In this document: positions 1-7,906 of the stretch, in pieces
How the letters are laid out: each line of letters opens with the position of its first letter
Position numbering within the stretch: position 1 is the stretch's first letter
Assembly: GCA_021835025.1 (NCBI GenBank)
Contig: JAKBQY010000056.1
Location: 1 to 49,091, forward strand
Source: Thermoplasmata archaeon
GTDB lineage: Archaea; Thermoplasmatota; Thermoplasmata; Thermoplasmatales; Thermoplasmataceae
Reading direction: 5' to 3'
DNA length: 49,091 nucleotides
Translations under genes and position numbers: made by a program
The notes under the pieces: generated by a model
Seen by the model: the letters and a program-made list of their open reading frames with translations, nothing else
The model's database searches: none
What the model was told of the DNA's origin: nothing

Positions 1-4
1 AAAA

Positions 5-1144
5 TTATAATTTATGATTTTTCATAATTTCCTTTGCAATAATGATTTTTTGTATTTCATTTGTTCCTTCATATATCTGGGTTATCTTTGCATCCCTCAT
101 GTGTCTTTCGGCGTTAAAATCAACCGTATATCCATATCCGCCAAATAACTGCAATGACCTTTCGGAAACGTATACAGCTGTATCTGATGCAAACATTTTC
201 GCTATTGAGGAAATTTCTATTGAATCTTCCTTTTTATCCCATTTATCAGCGGCCTCTGATATCAACAGTTCAGAAGCCTTTATCCTTGATTCCATTTCTG
301 CCATAGAAAATTGTATGCCCTCGAAATCAATTATTTTCCTCCCGAACTGTTTCCTGGTGTTTATATATTCCAGAGCCTCATCAAATGCGGATCTTGCTAT
401 TCCAAGAGCTTGAGCTGCAACACCTACTCTTCCTGCGTCCAGGGTTTCCATGATCACTTTAAAGCCCTCATTGTATTTTCCAATTATATTTTCTTCTGGA
501 ACATACATATCATTGAAACTCAATTCTACAGTGCTTGACCCCCTTATACCCATTTTATGTATATCCTTGCTTATTTCCAGACCAGGCGTGCCAGTGTCAA
601 CAACAAATGTTGTAATACCCTTATAGCCCTTACTTTTATCTGTTGATGCGTCTATTATAAAGAATTTTGAAAGCCTGCCATTTGAAATAAATATTTTTGT
701 ACCGTTGATTTTATAACCGTTTCCTGATTTTTCCGCTCTGGTATTTATTGAAGCGGCATCACTCCCGGCATTTGGTTCCGTGATTGCCAATCCACCGATA
801 GAGCCCTGAGCAACCTGGGATAAATATTTCTGTTTTTGTTCTTCATTACCAAACATCATTATTGGTTCTGCAAACAATGTTAATGCCCCGTCTAGAACTA
901 GTGCGGTACTTGGGCATGCGTATGATATTTCCTCAATAACCTTCATTAAAAATGGGAAACTCAAACCATTTCCACCATATTTTTCAGGAATATAAGATGC
1001 AAATAGCCCCATGTCATTCATGGCCTTTATAATATCTTCGGGTATGTACATTTTTTCATCTATTTCTCTTGCTTTAGGCTTTATAGTATTGTTTGCAAGT
1101 TCCTTTACATATTTTATAATATCATTCTCATTTTCAGTAAGCAT
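5..1144 (-). CDS. Acyl-CoA dehydrogenase
   Basis: This is a 379-residue FAD-dependent acyl-CoA dehydrogenase, the usual length for the family, which introduces an alpha,beta double bond into acyl-CoA thioesters. The FAD/substrate signature ITEPNAGSDAA lies near residue 118, and the C-terminal helical domain carries GGYGYTVDFNAERHMRDAK followed by QIYEGTNEIQ. The Glu of YEGT is the catalytic base in the short- and medium-chain enzymes. No signal peptide or membrane segment is seen, so it is cytosolic. It may act with the enoyl-CoA hydratase and thiolase near 24.4-26.4 kb, but they are not in one operon. The chain-length preference cannot be read from the sequence; isovaleryl- or butyryl-CoA-type activity is possible. 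Confidence 0.93.
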   Translation of the reverse strand: MLTENENDIIKYVKELANNTIKPKAREIDEKMYIPEDIIKAMNDMGLFASYIPEKYGGNGLSFPFLMKVIEEISYACPSTALVLDGALTLFAEPIMMFGNEEQKQKYLSQVAQGSIGGLAITEPNAGSDAASINTRAEKSGNGYKINGTKIFISNGRLSKFFIIDASTDKSKGYKGITTFVVDTGTPGLEISKDIHKMGIRGSSTVELSFNDMYVPEENIIGKYNEGFKVIMETLDAGRVGVAAQALGIARSAFDEALEYINTRKQFGRKIIDFEGIQFSMAEMESRIKASELLISEAADKWDKKEDSIEISSIAKMFASDTAVYVSERSLQLFGGYGYTVDFNAERHMRDAKITQIYEGTNEIQKIIIAKEIMKNHKL

Positions 1145-1202
1145 AAAAGTAAATATATTAGTATAATAATATTTTTGCTATAAAGAAAAATAGAGGAATA
1201 AT

Positions 1203-1212
1203 TTTAAATTTA
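1203..1212 (+). promoter_or_regulatory. TATA box of the siroheme-type dehydrogenase gene
   Basis: TTTAAATTTA is centred 25 bases before the ATG at 1232 and no Shine-Dalgarno sequence lies between them. This spacing implies a leaderless transcript. Confidence 0.5.
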
Positions 1213-1231
1213 TATTTACAATAATTATTCA

Positions 1232-1723
1232 ATGTATAACATATCATTGAATCTTTCATACAAAAATGTACTCTTTGTTGGTGGCGGGAAAGTCGCGGAA
1301 AGGAAGATAAAATCCATCATCGATGAAAATTGCAAAATTACGGTAATAGCCCCCCAGATAAATGGTTTTATTTCGGATCTGGTAGAAAAAAGCAGAATTA
1401 CTGTAATAAAACGAAAATTCGAGCTGGATGATGTGTCAAAAAAATTTTTTATTGTATTTGCTGCAACCAATGATATACAGTTAAACAGGTTGATATATGA
1501 AAAATTCAATGAAATCAATGTTTTATGCAATAATGTTAGCGATGGCAATTATACAAATTTCATCTCTTCTGCAACGGCAAAATTTAATAATATAATAATT
1601 TCCATAAATACAGTTAACAAAGACCCTTTGTTATCAAAGAAAATTAAAAATATGCTCACTAATGATATAGAAAACAACACGTATAATTTTGAAAATTGCA
1701 TAAAATATTTATATTATAAATAA
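1232..1723 (+). CDS. Precorrin-2 dehydrogenase / sirohydrochlorin ferrochelatase-like protein (CysG N-domain/Met8 family)
   Basis: The 163-residue protein starts almost directly with a Rossmann fold. VLFVGGGKVAERKIKSI is at about residues 12-28, followed by VIAPQI, FAATND, LCNNVSDG and a terminal SINTVNKDPLLSKKIK, all in the order found in CysG N-domain/Met8 proteins. The family oxidises precorrin-2 to sirohydrochlorin with NAD and may insert iron, giving siroheme. The Asp of NNVSD matches the position of the catalytic Asp. The protein is shorter than Met8-type proteins of about 200 residues or more and ends soon after the NAD-binding core, so the C-terminal dimerisation/chelatase part is reduced and chelation is uncertain. 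The transcript looks leaderless. Confidence 0.85.
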   Translation: MYNISLNLSYKNVLFVGGGKVAERKIKSIIDENCKITVIAPQINGFISDLVEKSRITVIKRKFELDDVSKKFFIVFAATNDIQLNRLIYEKFNEINVLCNNVSDGNYTNFISSATAKFNNIIISINTVNKDPLLSKKIKNMLTNDIENNTYNFENCIKYLYYK

Positions 1724-1734
1724 ATGATTTATCT

Positions 1735-2367
1735 ATGAAAGTATTCAATGGAAAGAATATATATGAAACGATTGAAGAAATGGCAGATCCATCACATACA
1801 GCTTTGATTTTGTGGGATTTACAGAATGGGCTTGTAAACAACATATATAATAAAGAAGAATTTGTTGAAAACATAAAAAACCTGATTAAAGCTGCACGTT
1901 CGCATAACATGAAAATTATCTATACTAAAATTACACCACTGCCATTTGAATACATGCCTTCTACCTCAATATATTTCCTTATGAAGTTATTACATATTGA
2001 TGACCCCTCAAAATTACCGGTATTTATGAAGCCTGGTTCTCCTGAAGCGGAAATATACGCTGAATTTAAACCTGAACAAAATGATTTTGTACTGAATAAA
2101 AATACCGCAAGTATCTTTATTGGGACAAATGTTAACAACATGTTAAAGGCCGCACATATTGAAACATTATTATTTACAGGCATAGCAACAGAAATAGGTG
2201 TTGAATCCAGCGTTCGTGATTCAGTAAGCCTTGGATATTATACAGTGGTAATTTCTGATGCGTGCTCCTCAGCAAATAAAGAGGGTCATGAAGCAGCTTT
2301 AAAATCAATGTCAAGTGTTGCCGTAATATCCGATACAAATATTATAACATCCTTTTTAAAAAAATAA
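1735..2367 (+). CDS. Isochorismatase-fold hydrolase with Gly in place of the catalytic Cys
   Basis: The 210-residue protein has the cysteine-hydrolase (isochorismatase) fold. ALILWDLQNGL places the conserved Asp at residue 28, LNKNTASIFIGT gives the conserved Lys at 122, and FTGIATEIGVESSVRDSV is the nucleophile region. In amidases of this family that motif reads TxxCVE; here codon 155 is GGT (Gly), so the nucleophile is missing. As I recall, a Cys-less 'TEIG(I/V)ES' subgroup exists among isochorismatase-like proteins, so this may be a subfamily rather than a decayed gene. It begins 12 bases after the upstream gene and may be co-transcribed with it. The substrate is unknown; an isochorismatase role is not implied. 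Confidence 0.85.
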   Translation: MKVFNGKNIYETIEEMADPSHTALILWDLQNGLVNNIYNKEEFVENIKNLIKAARSHNMKIIYTKITPLPFEYMPSTSIYFLMKLLHIDDPSKLPVFMKPGSPEAEIYAEFKPEQNDFVLNKNTASIFIGTNVNNMLKAAHIETLLFTGIATEIGVESSVRDSVSLGYYTVVISDACSSANKEGHEAALKSMSSVAVISDTNIITSFLKK

Positions 2368-2413
2368 AATTTTCAGGGAAATATTTTAATACCATATTTT
2401 ATATATCTATAAA

Positions 2414-2803
2414 ATGGATATCAAAAAAACCATTAAAGTCAAGAATAATATTGAAACGATCGTTGGAATAATTGTTGGCGTTGTGTTTGGAGCAAAGTTT
2501 ATTTCCCTACTGTCAACATATATGATCCATTATACCTCCTCTGGAATTCACGTGGCAACAGGTCTCTATGCTCCATTAATTGCTATAATTACAGGTGTAC
2601 TAATATTTTTTGGCATTAGAACTCTCGCCTATTTATTATCTTCAATTTTCCTTGGGATGGGATTGGGAGTAGCACTATATGATCTTACTGGAATAAACAT
2701 TTTAACAGAGCTAACAAAGGCTTTTGCAATACTGAATTTGAACAGAATATTTTATTCAATAATACCAATATTAAATTCATTCATTTTATGCAATTTTCAT
2801 TAA
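2414..2803 (+). CDS. Small membrane protein of unknown function
   Basis: The 129-residue protein has a basic start (KKTIKVKNN) followed by about four hydrophobic segments, near residues 16-35, 50-68, 70-92 and 100-124, some rich in glycine. I do not recognise the family. It follows the isochorismatase-like gene by about 45 bases, with a TATA-like stretch in between, so it may be expressed separately. The ORF ends shortly before the ilv leader. Confidence 0.6.
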   Translation: MDIKKTIKVKNNIETIVGIIVGVVFGAKFISLLSTYMIHYTSSGIHVATGLYAPLIAIITGVLIFFGIRTLAYLLSSIFLGMGLGVALYDLTGINILTELTKAFAILNLNRIFYSIIPILNSFILCNFH

Positions 2804-2846
2804 TTATTATCTATTCAAAAAAACATAACATGGTAAAAATAAATGA

Positions 2847-2856
2847 GATATAAATT
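2847..2856 (+). promoter_or_regulatory. Possible promoter of the ilv leader transcript
   Basis: GATATAAATT is a TATA-like element in the 314-base gap before ilvB. A second candidate, TTTAAATAC near 2912-2920, lies inside the first short ORF. If the upstream box is used the first ORF is at or near the transcript start; if the second is used only the second ORF is transcribed. The choice cannot be made from sequence alone. Confidence 0.35.
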
Positions 2857-2890
2857 ATTCAATATTCAAAAGGAGGGGAGTTATAATAAC

Positions 2891-2926
2891 ATGAAAAAAT
2901 TCTGGAATAGATTTAAATACTATTAA
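2891..2926 (+). CDS. Putative leader peptide 1 upstream of ilvBNC (11 aa)
   Basis: The ORF encodes MKKFWNRFKYY. It is preceded by AGGAGGGGAG at 2871-2880, ten bases before the ATG, one of the strongest Shine-Dalgarno matches in this window. Five of the 11 residues are aromatic (F, W, F, Y, Y). It is too short for homology support. The strong ribosome site in an otherwise non-coding leader is the only evidence for translation, so its role is inference. Confidence 0.4.
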   Translation: MKKFWNRFKYY

Positions 2927-2969
2927 GTATTATATTATTTCAATCGATATTAATGATTTAGTTTGGTTG

Positions 2970-3096
2970 AAAACAAAATCTGTATATATCGAAAGGAGTG
3001 ATCAATTATGGAAAAATGTGTGAAAAGGTTTATCTAACATCTGTGGCGAATTATTTTTTAATTTTTCATGTTGGATAAGCAAAACAGATATGTTTT
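2970..3096 (+). promoter_or_regulatory. Structured ilvB leader: hairpin, enclosing helix and U-tracts
   Basis: Bases 3029-3040 (TTTATCTAACAT) pair with 3068-3079 (ATGTTGGATAAG), giving 12 pairs with two G-U. A long-range helix encloses it: 2970-2975/3091-3096 and 2978-2983/3084-3089, six pairs each. The hairpin loop holds T6 at 3054-3059 and T5 at 3062-3066, which could act as an archaeal U-tract terminator. The ilvB Shine-Dalgarno GGGGGTG (3106-3112) lies ten bases after the enclosing helix. The arrangement suggests translation-coupled control; the pairing was found by eye. Confidence 0.45.
3008..3037 (+). CDS. Putative leader peptide 2 upstream of ilvBNC (9 aa)
   Basis: The ORF encodes MEKCVKRFI. 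The sequence AAAGGAGTG at 2992-3000 lies seven bases before the ATG, and together with the following ATCA it matches the anti-Shine-Dalgarno sequence closely. The last sense codon (ATC, Ile) and the stop codon sit in the 5' arm of the hairpin at 3029-3079, so a ribosome finishing this ORF would melt that hairpin. It contains one Val and one Ile codon and no Leu, which is a weak bias for an ilv attenuator. Confidence 0.45.
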   Translation: MEKCVKRFI

Positions 3097-3117
3097 CTAT
3101 AATGTGGGGGTGTTTTT

Positions 3118-4842
3118 GTGAAGGGTTCTAAATTATTGGTTGAATCTCTGAAAAGAGAGGGGGTGAAAAGTATCTTTGGTATACCCGGATTATATAATAT
3201 GCCAATGTATGATTCTCTCTATGAAGATGTGGAAAATGGGGAATTAAAGCATGTATTAATGCGGCATGAGCAGGCGGCAGCACATGCTGCTGACGGTTTT
3301 GCTAGAGCTACAGGGAAACCAGGAATTTGTACGGCTACGGCGGGTCCAGGTGTTACGAATCTGGTTACAGGGCTTATTACAGCATATCAAGATTCTTCTC
3401 CAGTTATTGCAATAACAGGCAGCGTTAACAGGCCATCGATGGGAAAGCTTTCATTCCAGGAATCTGATACACTTGGAGTATCTTTTCCAGTTTCGAAATA
3501 TGCCCTTGAGATAAGACGGATTGAAGATATACCGTTATCAGTTAAAAATGCTTTTCATGTTGCATCTACGGGAAGGCCCGGGCCAGTCGTTATAGATATA
3601 CCCCGGGATGTTCAGATGGAAGATATAGACGATGTTAAATATCCAGACCAAACAACAGTCCATTATAAACCATTCAAAACCATAGTGGATAATGATAAAA
3701 TTAAACTGGCTGCATCGTATCTTTTAAACGCAGAACGACCTGTTATACTTGTGGGAACAGGAACAATGTGGGCCAATGCAACGCCAGAGGTACTGAAACT
3801 TGCTGAGTTTCTTGGTTGCCCCGTTGTATCAACATTACCGGGAAAATCATCAATGCCCGCCGATTTTCCACTATATGTTGGTGCCATGGGTTATTATGGA
3901 AAAGCTGAGGCAAGCATGGTTGCACTTGAATCTGATGTAATGATAGCCATAGGGGCAAGGTTCAGTGATCGAACATTTACATCATATAATGAAATGCGTG
4001 ACACAAAGAAAAAATTCATATCGGTAAATCTTGATCCTACTGATTTTAGCAAGGGAATAAAACCGGACATAGGATTACAGGGCAATGCCAAATTGCTAAC
4101 TGTAGAACTTTTAAGGGCATTAACCCTGCTGGGAAACAAACATAGTAATTATGAATGGAATAAGAGAGTTAATGAATTAAAGGAATATTATTCTCAGTTT
4201 TCACATCCATCGGATGATGGCAAATTAAGACCGTGGAAGGTACTTAAAACAATGAGGGATTCACTTCCCAGGGATACAATTTTAACCACGGGAGTTGGAC
4301 AGCATCAAATGTGGGCAGAAGTATACTGGGAAAACCTTGAACCAAGATCATTTTTCTCTTCTACAGGAATGGGAACTATGGGCTTCGGTTTACCAGCAGC
4401 AATGGGTGCTAAAGTTGGAAGACCGGATAAGGTTGTTGTTGATTATGATGGCGATGGCTCATTTATGATGACTGGAAATAATCTGGCAACTGCAGTTGAT
4501 GAACATATACCGATAATAGCAATAGTCAACGATAACAGAACTCTGGGTCTGGTGAGACAGGTTCAGGATATGTTTCAGGACAAAAGAATAATAGGAGTTG
4601 ATTATGGAGATTCACCGGATATAGTGAAATATGCCGAGTCGTTTGGGGCAGATGCATATGGTGTAAAATCATATGACGATCTTGCGGAATTCATCAAAAA
4701 AGCTATAAGGGAAAATGTACCTACTGTTATCAGGGTTCCAATGGATAAAGAAGAGCTGGCCCTTCCAACATTACCGCCGGGCGGAAAATTAAGTGAGGTG
4801 ATAGTAAGTGACCCAAGAAAGATTAATAAAAGTAGTAGCTGA
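3118..4842 (+). CDS. ilvB: Acetolactate synthase large subunit
   Basis: This is a 574-residue ThDP enzyme that condenses pyruvate to acetolactate, or with 2-oxobutyrate to acetohydroxybutyrate, opening Ile/Val/Leu synthesis. The N-terminal PYR domain has GIPGLYNMPMYDSL and the essential Glu in MRHEQAAAHAADGFAR. The C-terminal PP domain has the ThDP/Mg motif VVDYDGDGSFMMTGNNL to IVNDN. The length is normal. The GTG start at 3118 is chosen because GGGGGTG lies five bases upstream; no in-frame ATG precedes it. The next gene overlaps its 3' end and ilvC follows, so this is one operon behind the unusual leader. Other ThDP synthases such as a sulfopyruvate or glyoxylate enzyme are less likely given ilvC linkage. 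Confidence 0.93.
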   Translation: MKGSKLLVESLKREGVKSIFGIPGLYNMPMYDSLYEDVENGELKHVLMRHEQAAAHAADGFARATGKPGICTATAGPGVTNLVTGLITAYQDSSPVIAITGSVNRPSMGKLSFQESDTLGVSFPVSKYALEIRRIEDIPLSVKNAFHVASTGRPGPVVIDIPRDVQMEDIDDVKYPDQTTVHYKPFKTIVDNDKIKLAASYLLNAERPVILVGTGTMWANATPEVLKLAEFLGCPVVSTLPGKSSMPADFPLYVGAMGYYGKAEASMVALESDVMIAIGARFSDRTFTSYNEMRDTKKKFISVNLDPTDFSKGIKPDIGLQGNAKLLTVELLRALTLLGNKHSNYEWNKRVNELKEYYSQFSHPSDDGKLRPWKVLKTMRDSLPRDTILTTGVGQHQMWAEVYWENLEPRSFFSSTGMGTMGFGLPAAMGAKVGRPDKVVVDYDGDGSFMMTGNNLATAVDEHIPIIAIVNDNRTLGLVRQVQDMFQDKRIIGVDYGDSPDIVKYAESFGADAYGVKSYDDLAEFIKKAIRENVPTVIRVPMDKEELALPTLPPGGKLSEVIVSDPRKINKSSS

Positions 4843-5125
4843 TTATAAGGATCCGGGATTGGTGGAAAGAATATCCGCAAATTTCAGAAGGTTCTGGGTG
4901 GATATAAAATGGATGCATACGGATTGCGATGATAATGATATATGTACCATATTTTTATCTCTATATGAAAAATACAATATGGAAAATATAGATTTATCAA
5001 TTACGACGTTAAGTAAAATGGTGGATGTTGACAGCGTCGAAATATTGAACGACTATAAAATAAATAATTTTGATATAAAATATAATAATTCCACAAAATA
5101 TGAATGGGGTGAATTGGTTGAGTAA
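4808..5125 (+). CDS. ilvN: Acetolactate synthase regulatory (small) subunit-like protein
   Basis: The 105-residue protein lies between ilvB and ilvC. Its GTG start overlaps the ilvB end by 35 bases and follows GTGAGGTGAT at 4792-4801. Residues 5-75 look like an ACT-type fold: RLIKVVADYKDPGLVERISA, then a second strand around ICTIFLSLYEK. The usual N-terminal signature of IlvN/IlvH is not obvious and the second half is short and polar. Typical subunits are 80-170 residues. The assignment rests on position, length and a weak ACT-like pattern. It would bind the large subunit and confer valine feedback inhibition. Confidence 0.7.
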   Translation: MTQERLIKVVADYKDPGLVERISANFRRFWVDIKWMHTDCDDNDICTIFLSLYEKYNMENIDLSITTLSKMVDVDSVEILNDYKINNFDIKYNNSTKYEWGELVE

Positions 5126-6128
5126 AATACTGGGAAAAGTGTATACGGAAAATGATGCGGATTTGAAATATGTGAAGGGTAAAAATATAGCAGTGCTTGG
5201 CTATGGTAGTCAGGGAAGAGCATGGACTCTGAATCTAAAGGATTCGGGTTTAAATGTAAAGCTTGGCCTCGAAAGAGAGGGCAATTCATGGAATAAGGCA
5301 AAGGAAGATGGTGTAACACCAATGAAAACTGAAGAAGCCTTGAAAGACGCTGATATAGTTATATTTCTTGTTCCGGATATGGTACAGAGAAAAATATACA
5401 ATGAAAAGGTAAGGCCTATTTTGAAAGATGGCATGGACCTTGTATTTGCACATGGTTTCAACATACATTATAAGCTGATATCGCCACCTGAGAATGTTGA
5501 TGTCTATATGGCCGCACCAAAAGCTCCTGGCCCTTCAGTAAGAGAATTCTTCGTTAAGGGAGGAGGTGTACCAGTTCTTGTCAGTGTTTATCAGGATCAC
5601 TCCGGGGAAGCTCTGAATAAGGCTCTTGCCATTGCAAAAGGGCTTGGAGCAACCAAAGCAGGTGTGCTTGAGACAACCTTTAAGGAGGAAACTGAAACTG
5701 ATTTAATGGGTGAACAGCTTGACCTAGTCGGCGGATTGACCGAACTTTTGAGGTCAACATTTCATACAATAGTTGATCTTGGATACAGACCGGAAATGGC
5801 TTATTTTGAAGCCATTAATGAAATGAAACTTATAACAGACCAGATATTTGACAAAGGATTATCGGGCATGCTTCGGGCAGTTTCGGACACAGCAAAGTAT
5901 GGTGGCCTGACAACGGGACCATATTTGATAAATGACGATGTCCGAAAGAGAATGAAGGAAAGAGCAGAAAAAATAAAAAGTGGCAAATTTGCCAGTGAAT
6001 GGATTGAGGAATATGATGAGGGCTCAAAACATCTGGATTCCCTGATGGCAGATCTGGACAACTCACTTGAGGAACAGGTGGGCAAAGAATTGAGAGAAAT
6101 AGTTTTAAGGGGAAAACCAAAAAATTAA
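5118..6128 (+). CDS. ilvC: Ketol-acid reductoisomerase, class I
   Basis: This is the second enzyme of branched-chain amino acid synthesis. It isomerises and reduces acetolactate to dihydroxyisovalerate. The N-terminal Rossmann domain has IAVLGYGSQGRAWTLNLKDSG. The knotted C-domain has the Mg ligands in ETDLMGEQ and the following EAINEMK helix. The TTG at 5118 is preferred because GGGGTGA at 5105-5111 precedes it and the product then begins SKILGKVYTENDADL like other class I enzymes. An ATG at 5100 is possible but has no ribosome site. The cofactor loop reads LEREGNSW; the first position is usually Arg in NADPH enzymes and is Glu here, so NADH use is possible. It overlaps the ilvN stop. Confidence 0.95.
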   Translation: MSKILGKVYTENDADLKYVKGKNIAVLGYGSQGRAWTLNLKDSGLNVKLGLEREGNSWNKAKEDGVTPMKTEEALKDADIVIFLVPDMVQRKIYNEKVRPILKDGMDLVFAHGFNIHYKLISPPENVDVYMAAPKAPGPSVREFFVKGGGVPVLVSVYQDHSGEALNKALAIAKGLGATKAGVLETTFKEETETDLMGEQLDLVGGLTELLRSTFHTIVDLGYRPEMAYFEAINEMKLITDQIFDKGLSGMLRAVSDTAKYGGLTTGPYLINDDVRKRMKERAEKIKSGKFASEWIEEYDEGSKHLDSLMADLDNSLEEQVGKELREIVLRGKPKN

Positions 6129-6172
6129 TTTTTAATTTCTCTTCTTTATTAACATTTTTAATCATTTTTCAT
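6127..6172 (+). terminator. U-tract terminator region after ilvC
   Basis: Immediately after the ilvC stop there are several T-runs of five or so (TTTTTAATTT, ACATTTTTAATC, ATTTTTCA) in the gap between the convergent ilv operon and the minus-strand radical-SAM gene. This is the pattern of archaeal U-tract termination. There is no hairpin. Confidence 0.4.
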
Positions 6173-6179
6173 AACAATT

Positions 6180-7847
6180 TCATGTTTTTTCAAGTGAATC
6201 ATAGTAACTATATAGCTTGATAAGCATCGATATAAGTGTAGTTTTGTGTTTCCTTGACCATTGTATATCCTTATCTATATATGCCAGATGGCGGTCCATT
6301 CTTCCATTGCCGGAATAACCGTTTCCAACACGATAGTTGTTTATACTTTGTATTATATTGTCTCTTGCGGACTTGCTCAATTCTCCAAGTTCGTATCTGG
6401 CATTGGTCATTGTTATCTCTGAATCATATGTACTTTCAACAATATCATCCTTTGTCATCCAGTTTGTTTCATAATCCAGAAAATCACGCCATGTTTTACC
6501 GGAATTCAAAATTTGGTATATATCAGGTATGCTTCTTCCATATATTTTAAACCCATAAACATCAGATTTTTCGTACCATAGGGAGCCGGGATCTATAAAT
6601 GGTGCTATTGGCGAGATGAAGGTGCTAAAAATCATCTGTTTTCCATGATATTTTTTCATGAGGCTTATTGCATAATCCAGCGATGATTTCACGTCTTCCC
6701 TGTCCTGATGTGAGAGACCAATAGAAAAGTACATATCAAATTTTTTTGCGCCATAAAGTTCTGACAATTCCAGGCTTTTTTCCAGTTCAGCATTTGTGTA
6801 TCCACTTTTATTCCAGTTTCTTATAACTTCATTTGATGTTTCCGGAGATATTTCTATTGAAAAATCCGGAAATGTTTTGCTTAATTTTGAAATGTAATCC
6901 TGGTTGAACGGTTTAAAATATTCCGTAAGTATCGGTATATCAATTCCCCTATCCTTTATAGCCCTAAAGAACTTGTCGTAGAACAGAGGTCCCTTGAGGG
7001 CAAGGTCACCTGCCATGAAAATTGGAGATCCCAGAGTATTTTCTGACAGTAAAATTTCGTCTGCAACTTTTTCCTGGTCCCTGATCAAAAAATTCGTTGC
7101 ATAATTTGCTTTATATGCAAAATTGGATCCCCCGCAAAAGGCACAATTAAGCTCACATCCCCTCTCTAAAAGAGTGAAACTTTCCGGGTTTTTTATCCAT
7201 CCAAGATATGGCAAATGTCCTTTTATATCGTAATATTTAATTGCATTTTTAAATAGTATTTCATAGTTAAAGAAAACATTGTTCAGACCAGTTTTATAAT
7301 CATATCTGGGATTCTCCTTTATTAGCCCATTTTCCCTATAAACAAGGCCTGGTACCTGTTCAAATGGCTTTCTTGATTCTATTGCCTCGATAAGTTTCAA
7401 AATTCCCTCTTCCTGAAAATCACCTGAAAGTACATAATCAACAAAATTATAATTTTTCATGATCTCTTTTCTGAAATAGGTGGCCGAATAACCACCGAAT
7501 ACTATTTTACTTTCTGGAAAAATATTCTTTATAATTCTAGCAACTTCTATGGCTCCCTGAGCATGTGGCAACCAGTGAAGGTCTATTCCAAATAATGGTG
7601 AATCCATATCCCTTATATAGGCTTCTGGATCAAATTTTTTTGAATCAAGCATTCGTACAGCTATATTTGCAATCCTTGCGGAGTAACCGTGTTCAATTAG
7701 ATAGGTCAACATGCTTACAAATCCAACAGGATACATTTCAAACACAGGAGTTGATGGAATAACATCACTTATTGGACCGGGATCAATTTGCCTTGATCGG
7801 AAATCATAAATTGATGGAGGATGGATAAAAACAACATCAGAATGCAT
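6180..7847 (-). CDS. B12-binding domain radical SAM protein (Ta0216-like)
   Basis: The 555-residue protein has an N-terminal cobalamin-binding Rossmann domain (residues about 1-150, with SKIVFGGYSATYF and DYVLSGDFQEEG) and a radical-SAM TIM barrel beginning at TLLERGCELNCAFCGG. The CxxxCxxC there ligates the 4Fe-4S cluster that cleaves SAM. The remainder, with FSIEISPETSNEVIRNWNKSG, is barrel and an unassigned C-terminal part. Length and layout match a family I recall under the name Ta0216, found in Thermoplasma relatives. The substrate is unknown; class B enzymes with this layout often methylate or rearrange unactivated carbons. It stands alone on the minus strand, convergent with ilvC. Confidence 0.85.
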   Translation of the reverse strand: MHSDVVFIHPPSIYDFRSRQIDPGPISDVIPSTPVFEMYPVGFVSMLTYLIEHGYSARIANIAVRMLDSKKFDPEAYIRDMDSPLFGIDLHWLPHAQGAIEVARIIKNIFPESKIVFGGYSATYFRKEIMKNYNFVDYVLSGDFQEEGILKLIEAIESRKPFEQVPGLVYRENGLIKENPRYDYKTGLNNVFFNYEILFKNAIKYYDIKGHLPYLGWIKNPESFTLLERGCELNCAFCGGSNFAYKANYATNFLIRDQEKVADEILLSENTLGSPIFMAGDLALKGPLFYDKFFRAIKDRGIDIPILTEYFKPFNQDYISKLSKTFPDFSIEISPETSNEVIRNWNKSGYTNAELEKSLELSELYGAKKFDMYFSIGLSHQDREDVKSSLDYAISLMKKYHGKQMIFSTFISPIAPFIDPGSLWYEKSDVYGFKIYGRSIPDIYQILNSGKTWRDFLDYETNWMTKDDIVESTYDSEITMTNARYELGELSKSARDNIIQSINNYRVGNGYSGNGRMDRHLAYIDKDIQWSRKHKTTLISMLIKLYSYYDSLEKT

Positions 7848-7906
7848 ATCGGCAATTTTATATTAAATATATACTTAAAGTTTTGCGATTAAAATATCCG
7901 TTGAAA

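Noticed and set aside
42-538. Open frames on the plus strand opposite the acyl-CoA dehydrogenase
   Set aside because: They are antisense shadows; the minus-strand protein has full family motifs.
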